A stretch of DNA of 64,000 bases, taken from contig NZ_FWFS01000006.1 of the NCBI RefSeq assembly GCF_900172375.1, positions 1 to 64,000 on the forward strand, read 5' to 3'. A program made the position numbers and the translations under genes. Shown here one piece after another: positions 17,152 to 24,587 of this stretch (positions are counted from its first letter, which is position 1; the number at the start of each line of letters is the position of its first letter). The stretch is from Aquimixticola soesokkakensis (GTDB lineage: Bacteria > Pseudomonadota > Alphaproteobacteria > Rhodobacterales > Rhodobacteraceae). A model generated the notes under the pieces. It saw only the letters and a list, made by a program, of their open reading frames with translations, searched no databases and was not told the DNA's origin.

Positions 17152-18585
17152 TTGGGTTTTTTCGATATGATTTTCAACGGGGTCAATGACTTGACCTGGG
17201 GTTGGGCACTTGTGCCCTTCCTCGTCGTCATCGGCGTCTTTTTCACCATCGCCAGCGGCTTTGTGCAGCTGCGGTTTTTCAAGCGGATGTTCCGGGTCCT
17301 GACGCCGGATCAAAACGCCGACCCCAACCGGATTTCGGCCCGCGAAGCCTTGCTTGTGTCGGTCGGCGGTCGTGTTGGGGGGGGCAATATCGCCGGTGTC
17401 GCGGTGGCCATCACGGCCGGTGGGCCGGGGGCTGTGTTCTGGATGTGGGCGATTGCGCTGGTGGGCATGTGCTCGGCGCTGGTCGAGGCCACGCTGGCGC
17501 AGGTCTACAAGCGCAAAACCGAGGGCGCGGAATATCGCGGCGGTCCGGCGCAGGCCATCGTGCATGGTCTGGGCGCGAATTACCGCTGGCTGGCGGTGAT
17601 CTACGCGGTCTGCCTGATTGCGTCTTTTGCCATCGGTTTCAACGCCTTCCAAGGCAACACGGTGGCCGGTGCCGCGCTTGACAGCCTTGCGATTCCGCGT
17701 CCCGTTACGGGCATTGTTCTGGCGATCTGCACCGGGCTGATCGTGTATGGGGGGATCCATCGTATCGCCAAAGTGGCCGATGTGATCATTCCGGTCATGG
17801 CGTTCGGCTATATCGGCATGGCCTTGCTGGTCATCGTGCTGAACCTGTTCAACGTGCCGGCCGTGATCTGGGACATCGTGACCAATGCCTTTGGCCTGCG
17901 CGAAGCGGTAGCGGGCGGCATGGGGGCGGCGATTGCCCAAGGCCTGCGTCGGGGTCTCTTTTCCAACGAGGCAGGGCTTGGATCGGCCCCCAACGTGGCG
18001 GCGACCGCCTATGTGCGCCACCCCGTGAGCCAGGGCATCACCCAGTCGTTTTCGGTTTTCATCGACACGATGGTGATCTGTTCGTGCACCGCCTTCGTCA
18101 TCTTGCTGGGGGACACTTACGTGCCCGGTGCAGACGGGATCGACGGTGTGGCGCTGACACAGCAAAGCATGGTCGACCATGTCGGCGGCTGGGCGCAGTA
18201 TTTCCTGACCGCAGCGATCCTGTTGTTCTCGTTCAGCTCGATCATGTACAACTACTTCCTCGGGGAAAATGCGCTGAATTTCATGACGCAAAAAACCATC
18301 GCCAAGCATATCCTGCGCATCGCGGTGATCTTTATTGTGTTCCTCGGGGCCACGGCGCCGGCGGCGACGGTGGTGTTCAACTTCTCCGATCCGATGATGG
18401 GCATTCTGGCGGTGGTCAACTTGCTGGCGTTGATGATGATGTTCCCCATCGCGTTGCGGGTGATCAACGATTTTCGCGCGCAATTGGCGGCGGGGGTGGA
18501 ACGTCCCGTTTTTGATCCGGCGAAATTCCCCGATCTCGACACGGACCCCAAAGCCTGGCCGGATGCGCCCTCTTACAAGGGCTAA
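17152..18585 (+). CDS. Sodium:alanine/glycine symporter, AGCS family
   Basis: 477-residue polytopic membrane protein with about ten to eleven helices. Family signature segments are VSVGGRVGGGNIAGVAVAI (substrate and Na+ site), GGPGAVFWMWAIALVGMCS, EGAEYRGGPAQAI, and QGLRRGLFSNEAGLGSAPN, the last a near-invariant AGCS motif. It would import alanine, glycine or related small amino acids with Na+. The start is taken as TTG at 17152, because AGGAG lies exactly 6 nt upstream; the next in-frame ATG at 17167 has no such site. A strong terminator follows at 18613-18644, so it is monocistronic. Confidence 0.92.
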   Translation: MGFFDMIFNGVNDLTWGWALVPFLVVIGVFFTIASGFVQLRFFKRMFRVLTPDQNADPNRISAREALLVSVGGRVGGGNIAGVAVAITAGGPGAVFWMWAIALVGMCSALVEATLAQVYKRKTEGAEYRGGPAQAIVHGLGANYRWLAVIYAVCLIASFAIGFNAFQGNTVAGAALDSLAIPRPVTGIVLAICTGLIVYGGIHRIAKVADVIIPVMAFGYIGMALLVIVLNLFNVPAVIWDIVTNAFGLREAVAGGMGAAIAQGLRRGLFSNEAGLGSAPNVAATAYVRHPVSQGITQSFSVFIDTMVICSCTAFVILLGDTYVPGADGIDGVALTQQSMVDHVGGWAQYFLTAAILLFSFSSIMYNYFLGENALNFMTQKTIAKHILRIAVIFIVFLGATAPAATVVFNFSDPMMGILAVVNLLALMMMFPIALRVINDFRAQLAAGVERPVFDPAKFPDLDTDPKAWPDAPSYKG

Positions 18586-18612
18586 TCGCTCAGAGACGGT
18601 TGGCAAAGGAAG

Positions 18613-18644
18613 GGCCGGCGCGGGATACTGCGCCGGCCTTTTTG
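18613..18644 (+). terminator. Rho-independent terminator of the AGCS symporter gene
   Basis: GGCCGGCGC (18613-18621) and GCGCCGGCC (18630-18638) form a perfect 9-bp stem with an 8-nt loop, followed by TTTTT. It begins 28 bp after the symporter stop codon. Confidence 0.9.
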
Positions 18645-18660
18645 CGGCCGCTGCAAGCGC

Positions 18661-19125
18661 CTAGCGTCCGCGATCCCACAGATGATCAAGGGACAGTCGC
18701 CCCGGCCCGCGTGCGATGAGGGCGGCAAAACATGCGCCCCAAAGCCCGTGGGTTTGCCACGCATCGGGATAGACGAAGGTCTGGATCACCAGAGTCATGC
18801 CCAGCAATCCAAGCGCCGACAGCCGCGTGGCAAGCCCGAGCACCAACAGGACGGGCAGCGCATGTTCGGCCAGCGTGGCCAGCACCGCCGCCAGATCCGA
18901 CGGGATCAGCGGCAGGGCGTATTCGTGTTCGAACAGAAAATAGGTGCTGTCCTTGATTGCCACGCCCTCCACCTTTGTGCGCGCCGAGGCCCAAAAGACC
19001 GAGGCCGGAAAAACCCGCAGCGCAAGGGCGGCGATATCCCATGCCACAGCGCCTTCAAGGCGCGCGCGCAGGGCGTTGCACAGGGAGTTGCACAGGGGAC
19101 AAGGACGTGGGGCACGAAGGGTCAT
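18661..19125 (-). CDS. bufD: DoxX-family membrane protein of the bufferin locus (BufD)
   Basis: 154 residues with four membrane segments. DoxX features are [42 protein letters not shown] and [21 protein letters not shown]. In known bufferin loci the last gene encodes such a DoxX protein, proposed to help handling of metal or redox at the membrane. Here it is last in bufABCD, and its ATG overlaps the stop of bufC by 4 bp. The N-terminus is unusual in being Cys-rich (CPLCNSLC at residues 9-16). Part of this was made by a 12-bp direct duplication (GTTGCACAGGG, 19075-19098 on the plus strand). Confidence 0.85.
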   Translation of the reverse strand: MTLRAPRPCPLCNSLCNALRARLEGAVAWDIAALALRVFPASVFWASARTKVEGVAIKDSTYFLFEHEYALPLIPSDLAAVLATLAEHALPVLLVLGLATRLSALGLLGMTLVIQTFVYPDAWQTHGLWGACFAALIARGPGRLSLDHLWDRGR

Positions 19126-19871
19126 GGGGCCTCTCCAAGGCTGAAACGGGTGATGGCGCCTGCCGTAATCAGGCGGGTGAACAGGGCGGCGGGATCCTGG
19201 GTCAGGCTCGCGGCCTCCAGAAGGCTGCGACCTGCCTGCAGCGCGCCAAGGCAGTCGATATCGCCAAGGGCGACCTCAAGCACCTGCACCTGATCGCGGG
19301 CATCGCGCAGCACCACAGCCGCCTGCGGGTGGTCGGCAACGACGCGGCCGGGCGGGGTGCCTGCCTGATTGGCGCGCCAGATGCTGACAAAGGCCTGCGG
19401 TGCGCAAAGGCTTTGCACGCTGGGGTGCAGGTCCAGATACAGGCGCGCGGGCTCCTGCGCCGCTTGCGCAAGGGCACGGGCGTCGGCGGGCGGCGCATCG
19501 GCGGCGTGATAGGCCCGCCCGCGCGCCAGCTCCAGCCGCGCCACAGCCGAGAGATAGGGCAGATGCGCCACGGGGGCAAAGTCGTCGAGAAAGGCGGGAA
19601 ACGCCGCGCCCCATGCGTGCAGGACGGGCGAGCGTGGCGGATGGGCGTGCAAAAATTCCCGTGCCATTGCGGCGAAAAAGGCGCCGCCCACCAGCCGCTC
19701 GATCACGGCAAACCTGCTGGCAAGCGCCCGCGAGAGCGAATGGGTGATATTGTTGCGATAGACGCAAAACCGGATTTCCGCCTCACGCGGCGCGCGCGCC
19801 GTGATCCCTGTCGGGGGGGTGCTTTCGAAAATGGCGTTTCGGAAATTTTGTTCTGTATCAGGCCATTGCAC
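19122..19871 (-). CDS. bufC: DUF2063 protein, probable bufferin-maturation partner (BufC)
   Basis: 249 residues from a GTG start at 19871, inside the last codons of bufB (14-bp overlap). The next upstream candidate would need a long overlap. The family pattern is clear: Q[18 protein letters not shown], then [42 protein letters not shown], and [23 protein letters not shown]2063 proteins act as the peptide-presenting partner of DUF692/MNIO enzymes. In bufferin loci the partner is called BufC and brings the precursor to BufB. The C-terminal part (from ~150) is the less conserved domain. Confidence 0.88.
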   Translation of the reverse strand: MQWPDTEQNFRNAIFESTPPTGITARAPREAEIRFCVYRNNITHSLSRALASRFAVIERLVGGAFFAAMAREFLHAHPPRSPVLHAWGAAFPAFLDDFAPVAHLPYLSAVARLELARGRAYHAADAPPADARALAQAAQEPARLYLDLHPSVQSLCAPQAFVSIWRANQAGTPPGRVVADHPQAAVVLRDARDQVQVLEVALGDIDCLGALQAGRSLLEAASLTQDPAALFTRLITAGAITRFSLGEAP

Positions 19872-20709
19872 GGCGTTCCTCCCGTGATGCTGCAAGCAGG
19901 GCCTCGGCCTGACCGACTTCGCCCAGCAGCACATCAAAGGCAGGCACATCCGTGTCCCATTCAATCAGGGTCGGCATCGGCCCAAGGCGCGCCAGCGTGT
20001 CGGCATATAGGGCCCAGACCGGATCGGCGACAGGGCTGCCATGGGCGTCGATCAGCAAGGGGCCCGAGGGCAGCTCTTCTTGCGTATGGCCGCCCAGATG
20101 CAGCTCGCCGACATGCTCCAGCGGAAAATCGGCCAGATAGGCGCGCGGATCGTCACGGTGGTTTACGTTGGACACAAACACATTGTTCACATCCAGCAAC
20201 AGACCACAGCCCGTGCGCTGGGCCACTGCGCGCAGAAACTCGGTTTCGGGCAGTTCGGACTCGTCAAACAGCAGATAGGTCGCGGGGTTTTCAAGCAGGA
20301 TCTGCCGTCCAAGGGTCTCTTGGGTCTGGTCGATATGCGCGCAGACCTGCGCAAGGGTCGCCTGCGTATAGGGCAGCGGCAGCAGGTCGTTGAGATAGTC
20401 CCCGCCGTGGCTCGACCATGCCAGATGTTCGGAAAAGCTTTCGGGCTGGTAGCGGTCGATCAAGCCGCGCAGGCGGGCCAGATGTGCGCGGTCCAGAGGG
20501 GCGCTGCCGCCGATGGACAGGCCGACGCCATGCAGGGATATCGCATAGTCTGCGCGCAGCGCTGTCAGCTGGCGGTGGGGCGGACCACCGGCCCCCATGT
20601 AGTTTTCTGCGTGGACTTCGAAAAAACCGATGTCCGGGCGCTGCTGGCGAATGGTGTCGAAATGTTCCGCCTTGAAACCAAGGCCGGCGCAAGCGGGAAG
20701 GTGGGGCAT
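19858..20709 (-). CDS. bufB: DUF692 multinuclear non-heme iron oxidative enzyme (MNIO), BufB
   Basis: 283 residues. The TIM-barrel MNIO metal ligands can be followed in order: [11 protein letters not shown] (Glu/Asn), [12 protein letters not shown] (His), [12 protein letters not shown] (Glu-His), [10 protein letters not shown] (Glu-Asn), [16 protein letters not shown] (Asp-Asn-Asn), VGELHLGGH (Glu-His-His), IDAHG (Asp-His) and LIEWDTDVP (Glu-Asp). In characterised family members these residues hold two or three iron ions and convert precursor Cys residues, giving 5-thiooxazoles in bufferins. The small Cys-containing secreted precursor is directly upstream and the DUF2063 partner directly downstream, so the bufferin role is well supported by context. 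Confidence 0.93.
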   Translation of the reverse strand: MPHLPACAGLGFKAEHFDTIRQQRPDIGFFEVHAENYMGAGGPPHRQLTALRADYAISLHGVGLSIGGSAPLDRAHLARLRGLIDRYQPESFSEHLAWSSHGGDYLNDLLPLPYTQATLAQVCAHIDQTQETLGRQILLENPATYLLFDESELPETEFLRAVAQRTGCGLLLDVNNVFVSNVNHRDDPRAYLADFPLEHVGELHLGGHTQEELPSGPLLIDAHGSPVADPVWALYADTLARLGPMPTLIEWDTDVPAFDVLLGEVGQAEALLAASREERRAMA

Positions 20710-20776
20710 GGTTCCGCGTCCTTTCAAACGGGTAAAAAGCGGCGCGACCGGCATCTGGGTCGCGCCGCAAGGGGGC

Positions 20777-21049
20777 TTACATGTCCATCGGTTCAAGCGT
20801 GCCCATGCCTTTGGGGGTCTCGATGGTCGTGCAGGTGCCTTCGGGAACGAGCGACCAGGCGTTGGCCTGATAGTCCATCGTCGAGGTGCCCGCGCAGGTG
20901 GTGCCGGGACCGGCGGCGCAATCGTTTTCGCCCGCAAGCGCCACGCCGTAGCATTTTTCCATCGCGTCCTCGGCATGGGCGGCGGTGGCGGCTGCACCGA
21001 AAGCGGTAGCAAGGGTGGCGCTCAGGGTCAGGGCTTTGGTCATTTTCAT
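20777..21049 (-). CDS. bufA: Bufferin precursor peptide, DUF2282 family (BufA1)
   Basis: 90 residues from the MKMTKALTL start. A Sec signal peptide ends at TAAHAEDAM (~residue 26). The mature part has exactly four Cys: [21 protein letters not shown] and GTCTTIE (residues 33, 44, 52, 73). That is the DUF2282 pattern of bufferins, in which the two middle Cys are the expected modification sites. Modified bufferins chelate copper in the periplasm and protect cells from excess metal. The gene leads the bufABCD operon. Its 5' leader has a GGACC-N6-GGTCC hairpin (21086-21101) and a SigF-like promoter further up. The ATG-AAA-ATG start is preceded by AGGAGGA. Confidence 0.9.
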   Translation of the reverse strand: MKMTKALTLSATLATAFGAAATAAHAEDAMEKCYGVALAGENDCAAGPGTTCAGTSTMDYQANAWSLVPEGTCTTIETPKGMGTLEPMDM

Positions 21050-21112
21050 GGGTCGTATCCTCCTGTTGGGGTGGTGTGTGGCAAAGGACCGCTGTTGGTC
21101 CTCGGGGGGCAG

Positions 21113-21138
21113 TTCGCAACGCCGGCGCGATCTGTTAC
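21113..21138 (-). promoter_or_regulatory. Putative SigF-type ECF promoter of bufABCD
   Basis: On the minus strand GTAAC (21138-21134) is followed after 17 nt by CGAA (21116-21113), about 60 bp before the bufA start codon. GTAAC(C) and CGAA are the -35 and -10 elements I recall for Caulobacter SigF promoters. The same pair occurs in the opposite direction before sigF itself. Confidence 0.65.
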
Positions 21139-21204
21139 GCGGTTTCACCGCGATCACGCTCCTGTGATCTGCGCGGTTGCAGGGCAGAAAAATGTCGCGC
21201 AGGC

Positions 21205-21230
21205 TGTAACAGGGAGGGAGGGGCCGCGAA
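21205..21230 (+). promoter_or_regulatory. Putative SigF-type ECF promoter of sigF-nrsF
   Basis: TGTAAC (21205-21210) and CGAA (21227-21230) with a 16-nt spacer, 26 bp before the sigF start. It matches the element before bufA and implies that the sigma factor activates its own operon. Confidence 0.65.
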
Positions 21231-21256
21231 GTGGCCTGTCAGATGATACCGAAGAT

Positions 21257-21853
21257 ATGACAGCAATGAGCGAACGGGCAGAGACCGAGTGGTCGGCATG
21301 GTTGCGCGCAGCCAATCGCGGGGACAGCGCGTCCTACGCGCGGTTTTTGCACGGTGTGACGCCGGTGGTGCGCGGAATCGTGCGGGCCAAGGCCTTTGGC
21401 TTGGGGGGCGATCAGCACGACGACATCGTCCAGGAGGTGCTGTTGGCGATCCATGCCAAGCGTCACACCTGGCGCGAGGACAGCCCGCTGCGCCCGTGGC
21501 TGTTTGCCATCACGCGCTACAAGGTGATCGACGCCCTGCGCAAACGCGGCACGGCGGTGCATCTTCCGGTCGAGGATTTCGCCGAGGTGCTTGCCGCCGA
21601 GGCCGCGCCCGAGCCGTTGGTGCAGCGCGATCTGGACCGGGCTTTGGCGCATATCGACCCGCGCGCGCAGGAAATCGTGCGCGCGGTGTCGCTGGAGGGC
21701 GCCAATAACGCCGAGATCGCAGAGCGGCTGTCGATGAGCGAAGGCGCGGTGCGTGTCGCGTTTCACCGCGCGATGAAAAAGCTGGTCGGCGCAAGCCAGA
21801 AGTCTTCGCGCGGCGCAGGCCAGACGGAGACCCGCAAAGGACACGAGAAATGA
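21257..21853 (+). CDS. sigF: ECF sigma factor, SigF-like, controlling the bufferin locus
   Basis: 198 residues (start at 21257; an ATG at 21266 is possible). Region 2 is SYARFLHGVTPVVRGIVRAK then DQHDDIVQEVLLAIHAKRHTW and SPLRPWLFAITRYKVIDALR. Region 4 is ALAHIDPRAQEIVRAVSLEG then NNAEIAERLSMSEGAVRVAFHRAMKKL, a standard helix-turn-helix. It overlaps the next gene (DUF1109) by 4 bp, the SigF-NrsF arrangement known from Caulobacter. There the sigma factor is released under metal or chromate stress. The divergent bufABCD operon is the expected target. Confidence 0.9.
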   Translation: MTAMSERAETEWSAWLRAANRGDSASYARFLHGVTPVVRGIVRAKAFGLGGDQHDDIVQEVLLAIHAKRHTWREDSPLRPWLFAITRYKVIDALRKRGTAVHLPVEDFAEVLAAEAAPEPLVQRDLDRALAHIDPRAQEIVRAVSLEGANNAEIAERLSMSEGAVRVAFHRAMKKLVGASQKSSRGAGQTETRKGHEK

Positions 21854-22488
21854 AGACCGACGACCTGATTGCATCGCTGGCGCTTGAGGCCGACCGGCCC
21901 CGTGGGTTGCACCGCACGCGGGGGGCGCTGCTGTGCCTGTGTGCGCTTGCGGTGCCGGTGGTCTATTTCGTGAACTGGATGGGGATGCGGTCCGACTGGC
22001 CGCAGGTTCTGGGCGCGCCGGTCACGCTGCTCAAACAGGGCATCCCCTTGGCCCTGACGCTGGTCGCAGGGGCAGGGGCGTTGCGGTTGATGCGCCCGGC
22101 GCAGGCGCGGGCACTGTCCTTGTGGCCCTTGGCGGTGGTTGCGGCAATCGCGGCGACGCTGTGGCTTTGGGCGCTGCTGCGCACACCCGAAGCGGCGCTG
22201 GGGGCGGCGTTTTCGGGCCAGACTTTGGCCAAATGCCTCACGGCTGTGCCGGTGTTTGCGCTGTTTCCGCTGGTGACGGGGGTGGCCGTGTTGCGGCGCG
22301 GGGCAAGCACCCGACCGATGCTTTCGGGGGCGCTGTTGGGGCTGGCCTGCGGCGCGGCGGCGGCCACGGGCTATGCGCTGCATTGCACCGAAGACAACCC
22401 GTTGTTTTTTATCACCTGGTACGGTGCGGGTATCGCGGTTTCGACGGCGCTGGGCACGCTTGCGGGGCGGTTTTTCCTGCGCTGGTAG
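21850..22488 (+). CDS. nrsF: NrsF-like (DUF1109) membrane anti-sigma factor
   Basis: 212 residues with six membrane segments. The family pattern is present: short cytoplasmic N-terminus MKTDDLIASLALEA, then helices, GQTLAKCLTAVP with Cys129, and GYALHCTEDNPLFFITWYGAGI with Cys179. In NrsF two conserved Cys in these same two motifs are needed to sense metal stress. It would hold SigF at the membrane until metal binding or oxidation frees it. Translation is coupled to sigF by an ATGA overlap. It ends 2 bp before the convergent TetR gene. Confidence 0.9.
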   Translation: MKTDDLIASLALEADRPRGLHRTRGALLCLCALAVPVVYFVNWMGMRSDWPQVLGAPVTLLKQGIPLALTLVAGAGALRLMRPAQARALSLWPLAVVAAIAATLWLWALLRTPEAALGAAFSGQTLAKCLTAVPVFALFPLVTGVAVLRRGASTRPMLSGALLGLACGAAAATGYALHCTEDNPLFFITWYGAGIAVSTALGTLAGRFFLRW

Positions 22489-22490
22489 GC

Positions 22491-23204
22491 TCAGCGGCGA
22501 TAGGTCAGCAGCATCATCCGCACCGCCTGATCGACGACTTTGCGCACGGTTTCGGGATCGGCAGGGGCGCTGTCCTTGCCAAACAGGCGGCGGCGCCACA
22601 GACCTGCCGAGCATAATTCGATGAACTGATAGGCGGCAAGGCGGGGGTCTTCGATTTCGAACTCGCCCGCCGCGCAACAGGCGCGCAAAAACCGTTCCAG
22701 CCCGTCCTGGATCTGGCGGGCACCCGTGTCATAGAACCGGCGCGCCAGATCGGGCATGCGTTCGGTGGTGCCGATCACGATCCGCTGGGCGCGCAGAACC
22801 TCGGGCGTACACATCAAGGTGCCCAGCGACATCCCATAGGCGCGCAGCTTGGTTTCTGTATCGCCCGCACAGCATAATTTCGCGTCCATCCCTTGGAAAA
22901 ACGCATCGCGGGTGGTTTCGACCAGGGCGACAAACAGGTCCTCCTTGTTTTCGAAATACACGTAGAGCGTGCCCTTGGAGACGCCCGCCGCGCGACAGAT
23001 TTCGCCCATTGCGGCGCGTTCGAAGCCGGTTTCCATGAACACCTTTTGCGCACCCTTCAGAATCTGGGCGCGTTTGGCGGGATCTTCCCCAGCCAGATGG
23101 CGGCGCTTCGGGGCGCCATTGTGCGGGCCTGCACAGGGCGCTGTGCCGCTATCGGGGCTGGCCGCGGATTTAGGGGCGGATGCAGGCGCAGAATCGTCAC
23201 TCAT
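22491..23204 (-). CDS. TetR-family repressor of the adjacent efflux pump
   Basis: 237 residues from ATG 23204. A ~30-residue low-complexity N-terminal tail (Ala/Ser/Pro) precedes the HTH domain: RAQILKGAQKVFMETGFERAAMG, then ICRAAGVSKGTLYVYFENKEDLF. The C-terminal part resembles AcrR-type TetR_C domains (DAFFQGMDAKLC, DLARRFYDTGARQIQDGLERFL, AAYQFIELCSAGLWRRRLFG). It is divergent from an EmrA/EmrB-like pump, with two matching dyads in the 205-bp spacer. Local autorepression and pump repression are therefore likely. Confidence 0.92.
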   Translation of the reverse strand: MSDDSAPASAPKSAASPDSGTAPCAGPHNGAPKRRHLAGEDPAKRAQILKGAQKVFMETGFERAAMGEICRAAGVSKGTLYVYFENKEDLFVALVETTRDAFFQGMDAKLCCAGDTETKLRAYGMSLGTLMCTPEVLRAQRIVIGTTERMPDLARRFYDTGARQIQDGLERFLRACCAAGEFEIEDPRLAAYQFIELCSAGLWRRRLFGKDSAPADPETVRKVVDQAVRMMLLTYRR

Positions 23205-23244
23205 GAAAGGTCGGGCCTCCTCGGGGACAGGTGAATTCCATCTA

Positions 23245-23264
23245 ATCGAACTTATCGGTTCGAT
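23245..23264. promoter_or_regulatory. TetR-type operator 1
   Basis: ATCGAAC (23245-23251), 6 nt, GTTCGAT (23258-23264): a perfect palindrome 40 bp upstream of the tetR start, where it would block the regulator's own promoter. Confidence 0.75.
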
Positions 23265-23307
23265 AAACCCTTGATCGACTCCGCTCACCGCTCTATGTCA
23301 CCAAAGT

Positions 23308-23324
23308 GAACCAAGCAGTTCGAT
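23308..23324. promoter_or_regulatory. TetR-type operator 2
   Basis: GAAC (23308-23311), 6 nt, GTTC (23318-23321), followed by GAT as in operator 1. It has the same GAAC-N6-GTTC core and lies about 60 bp further towards the pump genes. Confidence 0.65.
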
Positions 23325-23409
23325 TGGAGCGGTCTCCCTCCCTGCCGCGCTTTGCGGCCTCCAAGACCTCTGCCCGTGATCCGATAAAACCTCTCCCTAA
23401 GGCCTCCTT

Positions 23410-24582
23410 ATGTCCCAGCCCCAACGCATTTCTCCCGTCCCGCCCGAGCAAGACACCGCAGTCCCGCCCGCTCAAAAACCCAAAAGCCGCAAAAAGGCCA
23501 TCCTGATGGGCGTCGCCCTTGTGGTGCTCGCGGGCATCGGGTTCGAGGGGTACAAATGGTGGACCGATGGCCGCTTTATGGTCGAAACCGACGATGCCTA
23601 TGTCACTGCCGATATCGCCATCGTGTCCAGCCGTATCCTGGGCTATGTCGCCTCGGTCGATGTGGATGCCAACGACCATGTGACCAAGGGTCAGGTGATT
23701 GCAACGCTGGACAACGGTGACTATCAGATCGCCTTGGAAACGGCGCAAAGCCAGTTCGACAGTGCCGGTGACACGTTGGCGCGGATCGACGCGCAAGTCC
23801 AGGCCGCTCAGGCCGCCGTGGAACAGGCCGAGGCCGCGCGCGATGCGGCCCAGACCACCCTCGACAATGCGACCACAGCGCGCGATCGCGCCAGTTCGCT
23901 TGCCAAAAGCAAAATCGCGAGCCAGGCAACGCTGGACGATGCCAACGCCACCTTTGCCACGGCCAACGCCAATTTCGTGTCCGCCAAGTCCGCCGTCACC
24001 TCGGCCAATGCACAGGTCGCCGTGATCAAAGCCGAGCGCGCCGAAGAGGTCAGCGCCCAGCACGAGCTGAAACTTGCGGTGGATCAGGCGCAGCGCAACC
24101 TCAACTACACCGAATTGCGCGCCCCGTTCGACGGCATCATTTCCAACCTCGCGCTGGAAGAGGGCGATCTGGTCAGCGCCGGCACGCGGCTTGCGGCGGT
24201 GGTGCCCGACCACGGTCTCTACATCGAGGCCAATTTCAAAGAGACCCAGATGGAAGGCGTGCTTGCCGGCTCGAAGGTCCATGTGACCCTGGATGCGCTG
24301 CCCGATCATGAATTCGAGGGCGAAGTGGCCTCGACCGCCCCTGCGACGGGATCGGTGTTCTCGCTGTTGCCCGCCGATAATGCGACCGGCAACTTCACCA
24401 AGATCGTGCAACGGGTTCCGGTGCGCATTTCCTTGCCCGATAGCGTGGTGCAAACCGGCCAGCTGCGGGCGGGTCTTTCGGCCATCGTCACCGTCGACAG
24501 CCGCACCGCACCCGCGGATGCCACCACCGTGACAGCACAGGAGACGACCGCGGCCGCCCCCGCTGACACGCTGGCCGAGTAA
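23410..24582 (+). CDS. HlyD/EmrA-family periplasmic adaptor of an efflux pump
   Basis: 390 residues. One N-terminal membrane helix (KAILMGVALVVLAGIGFEGY, ~35-54) is followed by the lipoyl half-motif VETDDAYVTADIAIVSSRILGYVASVDVDAN. A long Ala/Gln-rich coiled-coil hairpin covers ~100-215. The second lipoyl half is NYTELRAPFDGIISNLALEEGDLV, then beta-barrel segments with IEANFKETQMEGV. It would connect the inner-membrane DHA2 transporter encoded 5 bp downstream to an outer-membrane channel that is not in the window. Expression is probably under the divergent TetR protein. Confidence 0.92.
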   Translation: MSQPQRISPVPPEQDTAVPPAQKPKSRKKAILMGVALVVLAGIGFEGYKWWTDGRFMVETDDAYVTADIAIVSSRILGYVASVDVDANDHVTKGQVIATLDNGDYQIALETAQSQFDSAGDTLARIDAQVQAAQAAVEQAEAARDAAQTTLDNATTARDRASSLAKSKIASQATLDDANATFATANANFVSAKSAVTSANAQVAVIKAERAEEVSAQHELKLAVDQAQRNLNYTELRAPFDGIISNLALEEGDLVSAGTRLAAVVPDHGLYIEANFKETQMEGVLAGSKVHVTLDALPDHEFEGEVASTAPATGSVFSLLPADNATGNFTKIVQRVPVRISLPDSVVQTGQLRAGLSAIVTVDSRTAPADATTVTAQETTAAAPADTLAE

Positions 24583-24587
24583 ATGTC

